Shown: in pieces, positions 49,201 to 58,745 of the stretch
Position numbering within the stretch: position 1 is the first letter of the stretch
How the letters are laid out: each line of letters opens with the position of its first letter
Assembly (NCBI RefSeq): GCF_004210375.1
Contig: NC_134829.1
Location: 23,948,034 to 24,012,033 of the forward strand
DNA: 64,000 nucleotides
Reading direction: 5' to 3'
DNA from: Tachypleus tridentatus
Lineage: Eukaryota; Arthropoda; Merostomata; Xiphosura; Limulidae
Position numbers and translations under genes: made by a program
The notes under the pieces: model-generated
Seen by the model: the letters and a program-made list of their open reading frames with translations, nothing else
Database searches by the model: none
Told to the model about the DNA's origin: nothing

Positions 49201-52200
49201 TCAGTAAATGGAGACAAGGAATAAAAGCCATTACCTGAAGTTGTTGTTTTTGAACTCCATGCTTTGAAACTGACTTAAGACTACTTGATGAAAACCTAAA
49301 TACCAAGATTATGATTTCTAGTGAACTTCAGCTATAGATGAAATAACGGAACACGTGTATTTTTATTTAAATTTTCTTGTCCAGTTTGCATGATCGTGTC
49401 AATTGTGGCCTTGAACATAATGTAGTTAACAATTTCAATGATAGGTGAATTGGTTTTCGATGTAAACCATAACAGCTAAAAATAGATTAAGTAGGTTCCT
49501 TACAAACTTCCCCCCTCGGTGGCCTCAGCAGATAGCCCGATGTAGCTTTGCCATAAGAAAACACAAACATATACAAACTTTCCCTTAGATGACGGACATA
49601 ACGTGTTACCATATAAACCGTTAACTTTTCAAAACGTGATAAGAATAAGATAGAAGGTTTCTGTACATGCTCATCGAAATAAAATACGATGTGGGTAAAA
49701 ACGTTTAATCTATATTGAAATACGGACGACAAACACACCGAAACAATATTCTGCTGTAGAAGCGACAACCCGTTGAAATCTAAAAGCAGCTCAGTCATAA
49801 CTAAGTTTCACTACGCGGAAAAACGCACTCGAGGGAAGCACAAACCACTTCTAGTCGTGGACACTTTGGTCGTAACTCAACTAGGTGAGAAGCAACAACT
49901 TCGTTTAATGTTTATTGAGGATCCTATTGAGTAACTCAATGGTAGAGAAAGCAGCTTTTGTAGTGGACAGATTTGTTTCACTGCTATGAAACGCGACGTT
50001 TCAACCATTAGTAGCGAATCATATTCAGGTTAACGCTAACTTGAGGGTGACAAGCTATTATGGACCGATTTTTTTAACGCAATAAAAAAAATCCTACTAA
50101 AAACGTTTTTTCTTCTACCAACAAATCATTTGTTGGTTAAAAATCTTTTAAAACTAAGTCGTAAAACTTAAAATATTAATTCAAGAATCAACAATCCGTT
50201 TGTTGATAAGGGCAATTGTAGAAAATTATCCTTGTAAATAGTTCAACTTATACTGAGGAAACCGCATTCCTGTTGTAACTAAAAGTAACTAATTAGAACA
50301 ATTTCAAAAAAAATTCAAAAGAAGTAACAACCAATTCGTAACTAAGAGCGTCCAAAACAAAGCGAATAAGAAGACAGTTTTTAAAAGCACAAAACCTTTT
50401 GTTGCTAAAGGAAACTAAACTGCAGAAGACAAACATTATGCTAGAAACACACAGCAGATTACTTGTACTCAAGAATAAGACGGTCATGGCTTAGTCAACT
50501 CACACTGGAAAAGCAGTTCTTATCGCTAAAGGCTGCTCGGAAAATTTTATTAAAGACATGGAGACAAGTTGGTCGTTACCATATAAGGAATTTAACATAA
50601 AAAAAAACTCGGTTGATGCATAGAGAGAAAATTCGATTTTGGTCGTTTTTTAAGTTCTTCGTGTAATATATACTTTTCTTTTCTTTTTGTTCTTTGTTGA
50701 GCGCCACCTTTTAATCTAGTCTCTGGTACAGAGAAAGTTATGCATAACAAGTTCAGTTTTATCATTGAACACTTCAGCCACAAAGGGTAATACGCTCCAA
50801 CAAGAAGAGTACTTTGTTTTCCCATATACCCCTAAATGCGTGATAAACGAACAGAGACAAACCTTTTTACTTCCTTGATGTTTTCTATAAAAGATGTATC
50901 ACTTCTTTAATGTTTCTGTAAAATACGCTTACTTCTTTGATGTTAAAACATAATTACTTCCATGATTTTTTTGTTGTTAAATACGCATCATTTCCTTGAT
51001 GTTTTCTATAAATGAAAAGAAACGAATGACTTCACACTAACCCAACGGTGAAATAAGTCTTCATAAACGTTCCGGTTATTATTAACTTAAGAATGCAAAC
51101 GTAGTTCAGTATGTTTCCTAATCAACATCACCAGTTATTTGTTTGTCTACATTTGTATATATATATACACGTCTGTGCTGTGTGCGTGTGTGTGTGAGCA
51201 GAAAAGAAAAAGAGATCCATTCAAATATTTTAATGTATTTTAATTGCTAGCGAACCAAGTTAGGTTCATTACATTCATTATCTGTATTATTTCTTAATCT
51301 CCCTGCTTCCAAAAATGTCCCTAACACTGTACATCTTCGGTAGATATTATGGGAACACTGGTATCGGTCATTAGCGAATTAACGTTTACAAGTAGAAATT
51401 AACTTTAATGGAAACGTCAAAATCATCGCTAACAGTGAGTGATTATTGAGTGTAACAAAACATACAAAGAGACTGGTTGGGAAGATAAATAAATTAGAGA
51501 AGGTTTACAGAAATCAGTTGATTAAAAATGTTTATATGTATGTATCGATTTTCAGGTTTGTTCCAGACAGATGGGGAGCCTCTCCAGGGTTCGGAATGTG
51601 AGTACCAGTTTCTTAGTGGAAACGGAAGCCATGGCAACGGCCGTTTCTACTCACCCCTATATCCTAGTATTTATCCAAAGAATATTCTCTGTGCTTATCA
51701 CTTTATGGGAGTACACAGCGAGAGAGTGCATCTTCTTTTCGAATACGCGAGGCTTCAAAGTGGTGATCTTAGGTGAGCTCAAAATATTTATACCTATCAA
51801 CTTATCTATCCATTGTGAAATGAACCTGAGTCCTACCAGTGAAATCAGTTCAGAAATGTCACAAGATATATTGTCTTCTATTATTATGAAAACAACGACA
51901 ACAACAAAAAACTGAGGTGTTCTGTTTTTAACACAACAACACATTATCTGCCCATCCACATATTTCCCTAAATTTAAATATATTTTACATCGCAATAGTC
52001 AACTTGTGCTATCATTTTTCCGAGAAGGGGCTGGAGGCCTCCTAAAGGGGTTACTATACACTAGTGTATTTCTGTTTGTCAGTCAATAGACACTCAAACG
52101 ACGCCACATAATTTATTTCAGTTTGTACTTTCGTGACGTCAGTAAAACATGCGCATGCCACGAATCACGAGAAGAAATAAAGCATGCTATATAAAGTTCA

Positions 52201-55200
52201 AAAAGAAGAAATCAAAATAGCTGTTACCATTAATTTTGGTTTTATTTACATATTAAGCAGAAAACTTTTTGGAATCCAGCAGAAATACATCTAGTTTTAA
52301 TTCAATATCTACAACAAGTTAGTTTTACAGTTTAGAAGCTAGAAAATTTTATTTTCTGCACCATAAATATACACAACGTAAACGTATACTGTCATCTTAC
52401 CAAACATTTAATAAACTTTACTTTGTTAAGCTCTATAACTTCATCTCAGAATAAGCTAAAAAGTCTGCTATCTTATTTTATTTACAATTATTTAAACTGT
52501 AGCTTTTCTGTTGTGAAGAAATTTCCAAAAATTACTTTCCATCTGTGATCTCTGACAGAATCAAACTTACAATCTGTCACTTTCCTGCTTTTCAACATTA
52601 ATCTACGACAAAATATATCTCTTTAATATAGAGCGTTATTAGTGCTTTTAAAAACAATGTCTCAAGTCCCACTCTTCTCTTGGAACTGCTTTCAACTTAA
52701 CAAACTCCTGCGAAAGACGACAAAGCTAGTCCTAGATCATACCTTTTGACCAACATTCTAAAGATCCTCCACGTAATATCGGATACATTAGATCCTTTAG
52801 GCACTGTTGTCTATAACTCAGTTACATGGGAGTCTACGTGTCAGTTACGTCAGCAAAGAGAGGACTGCATTATCACCCGTTTTATTTTTCGTAATTTGTG
52901 GAACGATACTTGTTTTGGCATTTTGGCTGTACTGTGAAGAAGTTACACAGTCTCTTGACTGTCTCTTGGTGGTGACTAAAATTCACCTTCTTTCACCATG
53001 CACTTGACTTTCCCATTATGTGAGAAACCTGCAGAGTCCAGTTACATTCAGACGTAAACCTACGCGTGACGGCGACATTTCATTGTGGAGTATTTTTGAT
53101 TTTGTTTTCTTTTGAAAAGTTTAATGAAATGGATCACGATGAATTTGTGTTTCGAAGATTGGTTTGTTTTGAATTTCACGCAAAGGTACACTAGGGCTAT
53201 CTGCGCTAGCCTTCCAAATTTAGCAGTGTGAGACCAAAGAAAAGGCAACCAATCATCACCACATACCGCTAACTCTTGGGCTACTCTTTTACCAACGAAT
53301 AGTGGGATTGACTGTAACATTTTAATGCCCTCAGGGCTGAAAGAGCGAACAAGTTTGGTGTAACGGGGATTCAAACCTGTGACCTTCAGAATACGAGTCG
53401 AACGCCTTAACCATCTGGCCATGGTGTTTTGAAGATACTACACTGTTTAAATTCAAAGTTGCACAGTGTGCTATCCGTAATGTGCCTGTCACCGAGATGA
53501 GCAGGGGTTCGTTTCCCCTCTGTGGGTTCAGCAGATAGCCTGATGTGTCTTTGCTATAATAAAACACACACCGAGATGGGATTCTTAATTTCATTGTTAA
53601 GATCTGCTGGAACAGAGAAGGGGTTACTGCGTCATCGTGTTGATTTATTTTATAGAATTCTTTTTCATATATGTAGTTTTTCGAAAGCTTCAGTGTTACT
53701 TATTGTAACAGAAAGGATCGTTTATCCCAAATTCCTCTATTATACGAGAGAAAGTTCATTGGCTAATAATTATATGAATTGTTGAGATTAAGGTGTACTA
53801 GTGGATCATGTCAAAAGTAACTAGGAAATAAGAAAGGATTCTATTGCACAAACAGGGAAGAGAAAAGCGGCAAAACTTCGTCAAATTATCTCACAGTAAC
53901 ACAAACTATATTGCACGGTTTCGGACTAGGGCTCATCCAATAATGATTCTCAATTCTACGGGCTTTCAAATTTTCGTTTTTTTGTTGTTTTTTTCTATCT
54001 AGACGATACTTCACTTCCTGTTCCCACCTGGGGTTGTCAAGTCCTTGGTATTTTCGGAAAACACATTAAAGGGTAGTGAAGCCTTTTACCAATACTGTTC
54101 AGTTACATATATATATATATAAAAATGAGCAGTAAATTAATGTGAACTGGTGAATTTTTTGATGTTTCTGGGTTTTTCTTTTTTATTACTTTAATTTTAT
54201 TTCATTTTATAATACTGAGAATTAAAACATTTTTCTCTGTATCTGATAGTTCAAAACGTTGAGTCGAGATTTCAAGTTCATGAAAAGAACAATAATTACT
54301 TTATTTTGCCTATCAGTTCATGCTGAGATCACATAAATCCGTTTCATGTTCTTTGAGTTCTCTGAAATAGTTTGCCAAACATAGCACTGAAGAATACACG
54401 TTGTTCCAATAAAGCTGTTAAACTGTTACTTCAACAGTCCATCTCCCCGGAGGACAGCGATAAGTCTATTGATTTACAACGCTAAAATTAGGAGCTCGAT
54501 TCCCCTCATGGATACAACAGATAGTCCAATATGGTGTTGCTGTGAAAACAAACACACGATCAGTTGCTGGACCAATCATGCCACCTAGACTGTGTGTTAA
54601 TTGTTACTCGACATCTGCCAGTTTCTGGGTTAATCATAACATCTACATGTGAGTGTCTGTGTGCCATTCCTCGAAAGAGGTTATCCAAGTGTTTTTTACA
54701 TACATTATCAGTTTCTGGGCTAATTATACCATCTATATATGTATGGCTATTATCACCAGAGGTTATTCAAGTGTTCCTTTCGGCTACTTCAAAGTATTCA
54801 ACTGCTTTTGGGAGCGCCATGTCCCTTAAAATCATATATAAACGAAAATTTATGTTATTTTTCTGTACGGCGAAGATTATTGGTGTATGGTGTATATATA
54901 TTTCATGAAGCATTATAGAATGGAAATAATTCGTGGGTAAATTGTATTACTGTATACTACATAGTGAAAGTCATATTTTCCATATATTTATTGAAAAACT
55001 CTACTGTAAGTACTGGAAGGTTTTATAAATCAATTGTATTTTTATCAAAGCTACCAGCGCTGTATATCGCCGTCCTTAATTTTGAACAATCGACCAGAGG
55101 GTCGGTAAAAGCGTTCTGCCATTCAATAAACACGCAAAAGGATTGAATATCACTGTTATAATGCACACAAAAATTAAAGTACGAGAAATATTCCGTGTGT

Positions 55201-58200
55201 CGTACGGAATCAAACCCAACTTGCCAGTTCCGAAACACAGAACGCTATCCAACGCCAAAAGCGTGTGCTATTGTAATTTTACTTTATAATGAAGATGGTT
55301 GTTCGTTTCTATAAACTTATCGTAGTGATGTGTAGCGAAAGAGATTGAAAGTTTCTGAACATCTATCTTAATACCGCAAAGATGTTTTTCTTCACTCACT
55401 CCTTTATTGAAAAATGATGTCTGGAGCGAATGACTCCAGATTTGATTTCTGAAAACAAGCATTTATGGAGAATCAAATATTGGTAGCCTTTTCAGAACGC
55501 ATCTGCTTGACTTATACCTAACATGTTTTCCAATGTAAACGAAATGAAGCAAAGAAAGTGACATTCTTTACAAAATAAATATTTTCTTTAAGTTATTATT
55601 CTCGTGCGTGAACCTGTCGAATAGCAACTACTCATGTATTTAGTGTAAAACAAGTTGGCTTCTACTTGTATCATCTTTTTGTTACTTCTACAGAGGTTAG
55701 GTTTTCACTCCGGTGTGTGTATGTTTGTCAGCAAGGTGGTTCTCTGAAATAGCTGAATGAATTAGGGCCATAATTGGTATACATTTTGACTGTGACCCAA
55801 CTTAGAAAAAATTAGTTTTTGGAGAGTCAGAGTCATGTAATTAATCCCCCCCTTCAATCTCTATCTGTTAACATAACGACAAATTTTTCACACTATCTTT
55901 GCGACTCGGCATGGCCAGGTGAGTTAGGCGTTAGACCTGTAATCTGAGGGTCGCGGGTTCGAATCCACGTCGCACCAAACATGGTCGCCCTTTCAGCTGT
56001 GGGGTCGTTATAATGTGACGGTCAATTCCAGTATTCGTTGGTAAAAGAGTAGCTCAAGAGTTAGCGGTGGGTGGTGAAGACTAGCTGCATTTCCTCTAGT
56101 CTTACACTGCTAAATTAGGGACGGCTAGCACAGATAGCCCTCGAGTAGCTTTGCGCGAAATTTTAAAAAACGAACAAACAAACACTATCTTTGCACTGTA
56201 ACTCAGTCAAAAATGATTAGATTCTGACGAACCTTGATGGACATGTGTATAATATTGTTCCACATTGTCTACCCGTATCATCTTTGGAGATTTATAAAAG
56301 ATTGGTTCAATATAAAAAAATAAATTAAACAAAGCTGTCGTCACCGTAACACAGTGAATAACACATTAGTAATCAGTTTATACTTTCATAACATCTCTTG
56401 TGGTTTGTGCTAAAAACTTCTGATGGTACTTTCTGAAAACTGGATATTTTTATGTAAGTGCTTTCTACACTGCTTACTCTTGTATGTTAACAGATATTTG
56501 GTTCCGTTATTCAGCGGATTATATCCCTGCTTTTGTAGTTAGCTTCACATTCACGTCGTTTTGGTTCTTTTCTACTTAGCTTCACATTCACCAACGTTTT
56601 GGTTCTTTTGTAGTTAGCTTTGCATTCAGCAACGTTTTAGTGCTTTTGTAGTTAGCTTCACATTCATCAACGTTTTGGTTCTTTTGTAGTTAGCTTCACG
56701 TTCACCAACGTTTTGGTTCTTTTGTAGTTAGCTTCACATTCACCAATGTTTTAGTGCTTTTGTAGTTAGCTTCACATTCACCAATGTTTTAGTGCTTTTG
56801 TAGTTAGCTTCACATTCACCAACGTTTGGGTTCTTTTGTAGTTAGCTTCACATTCACTAATGTTTTAGTACTTTTTTATATTTGTATATAGTTTGTATAT
56901 TTTAAACAGTATTGTTTTGCTCTCCTAAAACCCTGTCTCTGAAATTTTCTATAATTCTTTATTATGTTAACCATATTAATGTTACTCTTCATGGTAGGTA
57001 TTTACTGCATATAAATATTTCAAACAATTTTCTGTTCAATGAATGTTTTTTAGCAAAAATACTAATTTCACAATTGTCGTATTCTCCCCCAAACAGTTGT
57101 CTGTTTAATGCTGATAAAATCGTAGTGCATGACGGGAAAGATCGACACGGTACTGTTATTGGAGAAATATGCAACAGAGCCAGCTTTATGGAGGTGGTGT
57201 CCAGTGGTCCAGATCTATACGTGGAGTTTATCAGCAGTAGCCATTTTCCAGGTCAAGGGTTTAGGGCCACTTACGAGTTTGAAAAGAAACATCACAATCA
57301 AGGATTGAATATTCCATCAACAGGTACAGTGAATCATTGCTTTGTTCAGGTTTTCTTATACTTTTGTTAGTAATAACGCTAAGTAAGAAAGGTTTGTTTG
57401 AGAAAGGGCAATCTGCGCATATCCATCCATAATTTTGAACTGAAAGAGTAGGAGAAAGTTACGTAGTTAAAAGCACCCACACTTCTGGGACTCATTTATT
57501 GAGTAGTGGAATTTTGCAGACACTCTTATGGGACAACCACAGCCCCAAAGAACGTCGCGCGTTTCTGCAACACGTTCCGCGAAATATAATCTCATTCACA
57601 GTCCGAGCGCGCCAAATATCAGAGCAAGTTCGATCCCAGGGCACTGCGTATCCTATAACAGTAGTACATTCCAAAGTCGATTCGTAAAGCAACCGAATAT
57701 TAAACTGTTATAAACCTGTTTGTTGGACGTTCTAAGTTAAAATACATAACTGATTGACATTAGAGATAAATATTTGACCATAATTTTATTGGCGTACTAA
57801 AATTACAACGCTGTCCTCTCGGATTTGTACACTTCCTTCCGGTGTTAGACTGGCTATAGAAATTAAAGTAATTATTTTAAAATACACAGGTATATTGTAA
57901 AAAGTTTTGTTGTGCTATTGGGGAATAAGTGAATAAAGTTTTCTGGAGAATTATTTAAATTAGACAAGAGCGCAATCTAAAATCTTATTTGTACGCACCT
58001 ATGATGTGAAACCTTATTCGTAAACATCTTTGATGTGAAATCTTGTTTGCCACACATCTCTGATCTGAAATTCATAATGTTAAGTTAAGAGGATTAGCAG
58101 AAATCAACCAAAGTTTAACGTGATTTTTTAAAACTATAATAATCCTGTGAAATTGTGCTACGCCTATCACGAATCATACAGTGGCCAAACGCAGTTAAAT

Positions 58201-58340
58201 CTGCTATGAACAAATTGAGTTTGCCTTAAGATTGTTTAAGATTTCGGGTTATTCTTTTGTTGTTGTTCTTCTGGTATTTTCTTTTACAGAACCTGAAAAG
58301 AGTGACTCCACAACCTCTGCATTAACAACCCAAACTCCTG
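40164..58340 (+). CDS. SOL-1-like CUB-domain membrane protein (gene span, 3' end beyond window)
   Basis: Six exons (40164-40233, 41643-41823, 45462-45676, 51556-51772, 57097-57323, 58290-58340) join with GT-AG introns into 961 coding bases, one open frame of 320 residues plus one base. Order: signal peptide (about 1-23), CUB1 (about 25-153) with cysteines 27, 56, 85 and 113, CUB2 (about 170-290) with cysteines 170, 201, 229 and 253, then a Ser/Thr-rich linker. N-glycosylation sequons are at N142 and N178. Known of the family: C. elegans SOL-1 is a CUB-rich single-pass protein that modulates the glutamate receptor GLR-1. The wording of both CUBs (TSPNWPIPY, ITFDEFDVQK, GRFYSPLYPS, PGQGF) resembles arthropod proteins annotated as suppressor of lurcher 1. 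No further CUB or membrane segment is seen before 64000, so the model is partial. It could instead be another CUB protein of the SOL/Neto group. Confidence 0.85.
40449..40511 (+). mobile_element. SINE tail fragment in intron 1
   Basis: GAAGCTCGGTAGTTTGGTTA, then ATAGTAGCCTGTTGTG and TTTTGTGCTAAAAACAATAA resemble a decayed family B tail. The match is weak. Confidence 0.4.
40870..40961 (-). mobile_element. Short SINE, family B, diverged, intron 1
   Basis: GGGGCTATCGATGCTCTGCC, CACCACAGGTATCG and TTTTTAGCGTTATAAGTCC keep the reversed order of family B. The tail is missing. Confidence 0.7.
40982..41072 (-). mobile_element. Second diverged family B fragment, intron 1
   Basis: GCATGCTACGGGTATCAAAC and CCCCGATTTTTATTATTATA, then TTAGCGCCTGTGCTAC, follow the reversed family B head. 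It lies just after another copy in the same orientation. Confidence 0.5.
41643..41823 (+). CDS. Exon 2: first half of CUB domain 1
   Basis: The acceptor is TCAATCTCTTAG|GTTGCCG and the donor GA|GTAAGC. It encodes residues 24-84, including CRCVEFDTTYGKDYGVFTSP and the NC-LLYTF pair typical of the CUB second cysteine strand, then ITFDEFDVQ. It ends in phase 2 within the codon just before the third CUB cysteine. Confidence 0.92.
41824..43554. other. Intron 2, first part: unrecognised sequence
   Basis: No exon is seen. The segment at about 42400-42830 reads like a worn mobile element on the - strand, but no family could be named. Confidence 0.35.
43555..43792 (+). mobile_element. tRNA-derived SINE, family A, head deleted in part (intron 2)
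   Basis: GGCCCATCATGGCCAGATGG is followed by a jump from GACGCGTAATA to CTCGCCCTTAAAGCC, so the B box is missing. The body and tail (TTTGCGCGAACTTCAAAAAC) are intact. Without a B box it is transcriptionally dead. Confidence 0.9.
44690..45002. repeat. 51-bp minisatellite, 6 copies (intron 2)
   Basis: AGCATGGGTCCTACAGCTTT then GTTTTTGTAAAGTAAAATAA recurs at 44711, 44762, 44813, 44864, 44915 and 44966, exactly 51 bases apart. The last four units are almost identical, the first two diverged. On the - strand it stays open as a 17-residue repeat, an artefact of unit length. Confidence 0.97.
45147..45382 (-). mobile_element. tRNA-derived SINE, family A, old copy (intron 2)
   Basis: GGTTTGAATTTCACGCAGAG, CTCTAATTTAGCAGTAATAA, ACCAATGAATAGTGG and GGTTCGAATCCGCGACCC keep the reversed family order with many changes. 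It ends 80 bases before exon 3. Confidence 0.85.
45462..45676 (+). CDS. Exon 3: second half of CUB domain 1
   Basis: The acceptor is TATGCACTAG|GTGTCGC and the donor AAAA|GTAAGT. It encodes residues 84-155, with the third cysteine in ECRYVDYVKLYL, the fourth in FILCGKLSD, and the closing strands YLMFEFHSDW and NTGFRGTFRFL. D89 and D137 occupy positions that bind calcium in many CUB domains; whether they do so here is inference. It ends in phase 1. Confidence 0.93.
45677..46929. other. Intron 3, first part: unrecognised sequence
   Basis: No exon or clear repeat is seen, only low-complexity CTTT and AT runs. Confidence 0.4.
46930..47360. repeat. 56-bp tandem repeat, about 3.5 clear copies with decayed flanks (intron 3)
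   Basis: TAGTCTTCACATCTGTCATG, then CTCAGCTATCATGTGTTCTG and TGTAGCGTTCTTTGGA recur 56 bases apart at 47011, 47067, 47123 and 47179. Diverged relatives extend on both sides (GCGCTCTCTGTGTGAATG, TCGGTCGTGCTGAGCTTCC). Confidence 0.9.
47840..48190. repeat. 48-bp minisatellite, about 6-7 copies (intron 3)
   Basis: CAAGATGAATGTAACACCCG then TATTGGAAGACT repeats at 47911, 47959, 48007, 48055, 48103 and 48151, exactly 48 bases apart, with a diverged unit before. Both strands stay open through it (65 and 90 codons), which reflects the unit, not a gene. Confidence 0.95.
48474..48739 (-). mobile_element. tRNA-derived SINE, family A (intron 3)
   Basis: The reversed tail GTTTGTTTGTTTTGAATTTT, the body and a head reaching GACTTGGCCA. 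B box slightly mutated (GATTGGAACCC). Confidence 0.93.
48789..49060 (-). mobile_element. tRNA-derived SINE, family A, second of a same-orientation pair (intron 3)
   Basis: It starts 49 bases after the previous SINE, in the same orientation, with its own (TTTG)n tail. The flanks TTTACAATAAAA and TTTGCAATAGAA may be an eroded target-site duplication. Since each has its own flank, the pair is two insertions, not a tandem duplication. Confidence 0.93.
49501..49580 (+). mobile_element. 5'-truncated short SINE, family B variant tail, with target-site duplication (intron 3)
   Basis: Only about 62 bases remain (49510-49571): CCCCTCGGTGGCCTCAGCAG, GATAGCCCGATGTAGC, then TTTGCCATAAGAAAACACAA. The 9-bp repeat TACAAACTT flanks it at 49501-49509 and 49572-49580. 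Confidence 0.8.
49730..50590. repeat. Very degenerate tandem repeat (intron 3)
   Basis: A loose motif of the form ACAA-C--TT-GTTG-TAACTAA recurs at irregular 50-80 base spacing: AACAAATCATTTGTTGG, CAACAATCCGTTTGTTG, CGCATTCCTGTTGTAAC, CAACCAATTCGTAACTAAG, AAAACCTTTTGTTGCTAAAG. It looks like a fossil minisatellite, but the match is subjective. Confidence 0.4.
50868..51015. repeat. Imperfect about 36-bp tandem repeat, 4 copies (intron 3)
   Basis: ACTTCCTTGATGTTTTCTAT, ACTTCTTTAATGTTTCTG, ACTTCTTTGATGTT, ACTTCCATGATTTTT and TTTCCTTGATGTTTTCTAT occur in series with diverged spacers. Confidence 0.7.
51556..51772 (+). CDS. Exon 4: first half of CUB domain 2
   Basis: The acceptor is GATTTTCAG|GTTTG and the donor AG|GTGAGC. 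It encodes residues 156-227: the linker LFQTDGEPLQGS, then CEYQFLSGNGSHGNGRFYSP, LYPSIYPKNILCAYHF and the strand RVHLLFEYARLQ. The NGS sequon is at N178. It ends in phase 2, again in the codon preceding the third CUB cysteine, exactly as exon 2 does. Confidence 0.92.
51773..53146. other. Intron 4, first part: unrecognised sequence
   Basis: No exon or repeat is recognised. A TGACGTCA palindrome lies near 52135. Confidence 0.4.
53147..53436 (-). mobile_element. tRNA-derived SINE, family A, with target-site duplication (intron 4)
   Basis: The element at 53160-53423 is flanked by GTGTTTCGAAGAT (53147-53159) and GTGTTTTGAAGAT (53424-53436), a 13-bp duplication with one transition. The body is moderately diverged. 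Confidence 0.94.
53490..53578 (+). mobile_element. 5'-truncated short SINE, family B variant, with target-site duplication (intron 4)
   Basis: The element at 53500-53568 holds only GGGGTTCGTTTCCCC and the tail (GCAGATAGCCTGATGTG, TTTGCTATAATAAAACACA). A perfect 10-bp repeat, CACCGAGATG, flanks it at 53490-53499 and 53569-53578. Confidence 0.88.
53579..54438. other. Intron 4, middle part: unrecognised sequence
   Basis: No exon is seen. There is a short (TA)n run at about 54107. Confidence 0.4.
54439..54556 (+). mobile_element. Short SINE, family B, diverged (intron 4)
   Basis: CCATCTCCCCGGAGGACAGC, TTTACAACGCTAAAATTAG, GCTCGATTCCCCTCATGG and CAGATAGTCCAATATGG keep the family order, ending in AAAACAAACACACG. 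Confidence 0.8.
55036..55256 (-). mobile_element. Possible third-type SINE, old (intron 4)
   Basis: TCAAAGCTACCAGCGCTG and CGTCCTTAATTTTGAAC resemble the reversed tail and body seen at 16396. A tRNA-like head (GGAATCAAACCC, then AACGCTATCCAACGCC, reversed) lies at the other end. The family assignment is tentative. Confidence 0.5.
55890..56194 (+). mobile_element. tRNA-derived SINE, family A, with perfect target-site duplication (intron 4)
   Basis: The element at 55903-56181 carries an intact B box, GGTTCGAATCC, and a tail ending ACGAACAAACAAA. It is flanked by a perfect 13-bp duplication, ACACTATCTTTGC, at 55890-55902 and 56182-56194. Confidence 0.96.
56530..56880. repeat. 38-bp minisatellite, 9 copies (intron 4)
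   Basis: TTTTGTAGTTAGCTTCACAT followed by TCACCAACGTTTTGGTTC recurs with a 38-base period (56578, 56616, 56654, 56692, 56730, 56768, 56806, 56844), the first interval being 37. Two variants (GGTTC and AGTGC) are mixed. It ends about 220 bases before exon 5. Confidence 0.96.
57097..57323 (+). CDS. Exon 5: second half of CUB domain 2
   Basis: The acceptor is CCCCCAAACAG|TTGTC and the donor ACAG|GTACAG. It encodes residues 228-303: SCLFNADKIVVHDGKDRHGT, then GEICNRASFMEVVSSGPD and LYVEFISSSHFPGQGFRATY, then a charged tail EKKHHNQ. Cysteines 229 and 253 complete the four-cysteine CUB set. It ends in phase 1. Confidence 0.93.
57405..57690 (-). mobile_element. Possible third-type SINE, old (intron 5)
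   Basis: GGGCAATCTGCGCATATCC and CCATAATTTTGAACTG match the pattern at 16396 and 55036. The GC-rich remainder (CGTCGCGCGTTTCTGC, GTCCGAGCGCGCC) is unlike the surroundings but unidentified. Overlapping open frames on both strands here are likely artefacts. Confidence 0.4.
57975..58080. repeat. Imperfect about 36-bp repeat, 3 copies (intron 5)
   Basis: ATCTTATTTGTACGCACC, ACCTTATTCGTAAACATC and ATCTTGTTTGCCACACATC, each followed by a TGATGTGAAA-like word, lie in series. Confidence 0.75.
58290..58340 (+). CDS. Exon 6: Ser/Thr-rich linker after CUB2
   Basis: The acceptor is TTTTCTTTTACAG|AACCTG and the donor CCTG|GTAAGT. The reading frame is kept (phase 1 in, phase 1 out), encoding EPEKSDSTTSALTTQTP. 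Such a threonine-rich stretch is a likely O-glycosylated spacer before the next domain. The exon is short, so it rests mainly on phase, splice sites and composition. The rest of the protein is downstream of the window or in exons I could not see. Confidence 0.72.
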
Positions 58341-58567
58341 GTAAGTCTTCTTACAAGAATACAACTTCTATTTTAACAAAGTGTGCATTTACCAGGAAAA
58401 TAATTTTTTGATTCGAATTATGTAATTAAGTGTGACTAGCAATAAATACAGTGATAATTTCAATGTATTGGTATAAGTACTTGCATCAGTGATATATGTA
58501 ATATGTAATATATGTAATGATACATATATATATATATGTATGTGTGCATTACATCCAGCTTGTCATT

Positions 58568-58745
58568 ATCTATGGCAGTGGTTCCCAACCAGGGGTGCTC
58601 GCATCCTTTGGGGGTGCGAGATAACATTTGTTTTGGTCACCTTCACCTTTATTCTCAAATAAATAATAACTGAGGGGTGCGAGAACATATTAAATATTTT
58701 TAGGGGTGCGGGGCCTATAAAAGGTTGGGAACCACTGATCTATGG
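58568..58745. mobile_element. hAT-type MITE (162 bp) with perfect 8-bp target-site duplication
   Basis: The element 58576-58737 has terminal inverted repeats CAGTGGTTCCCAACC and GGTTGGGAACCACTG, the classic hAT end. It is flanked by the 8-bp duplication ATCTATGG (58568-58575 and 58738-58745), the hAT duplication length. No transposase is present, so it is non-autonomous. It lies 230 bases after exon 6, probably in the next intron. Confidence 0.97.
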
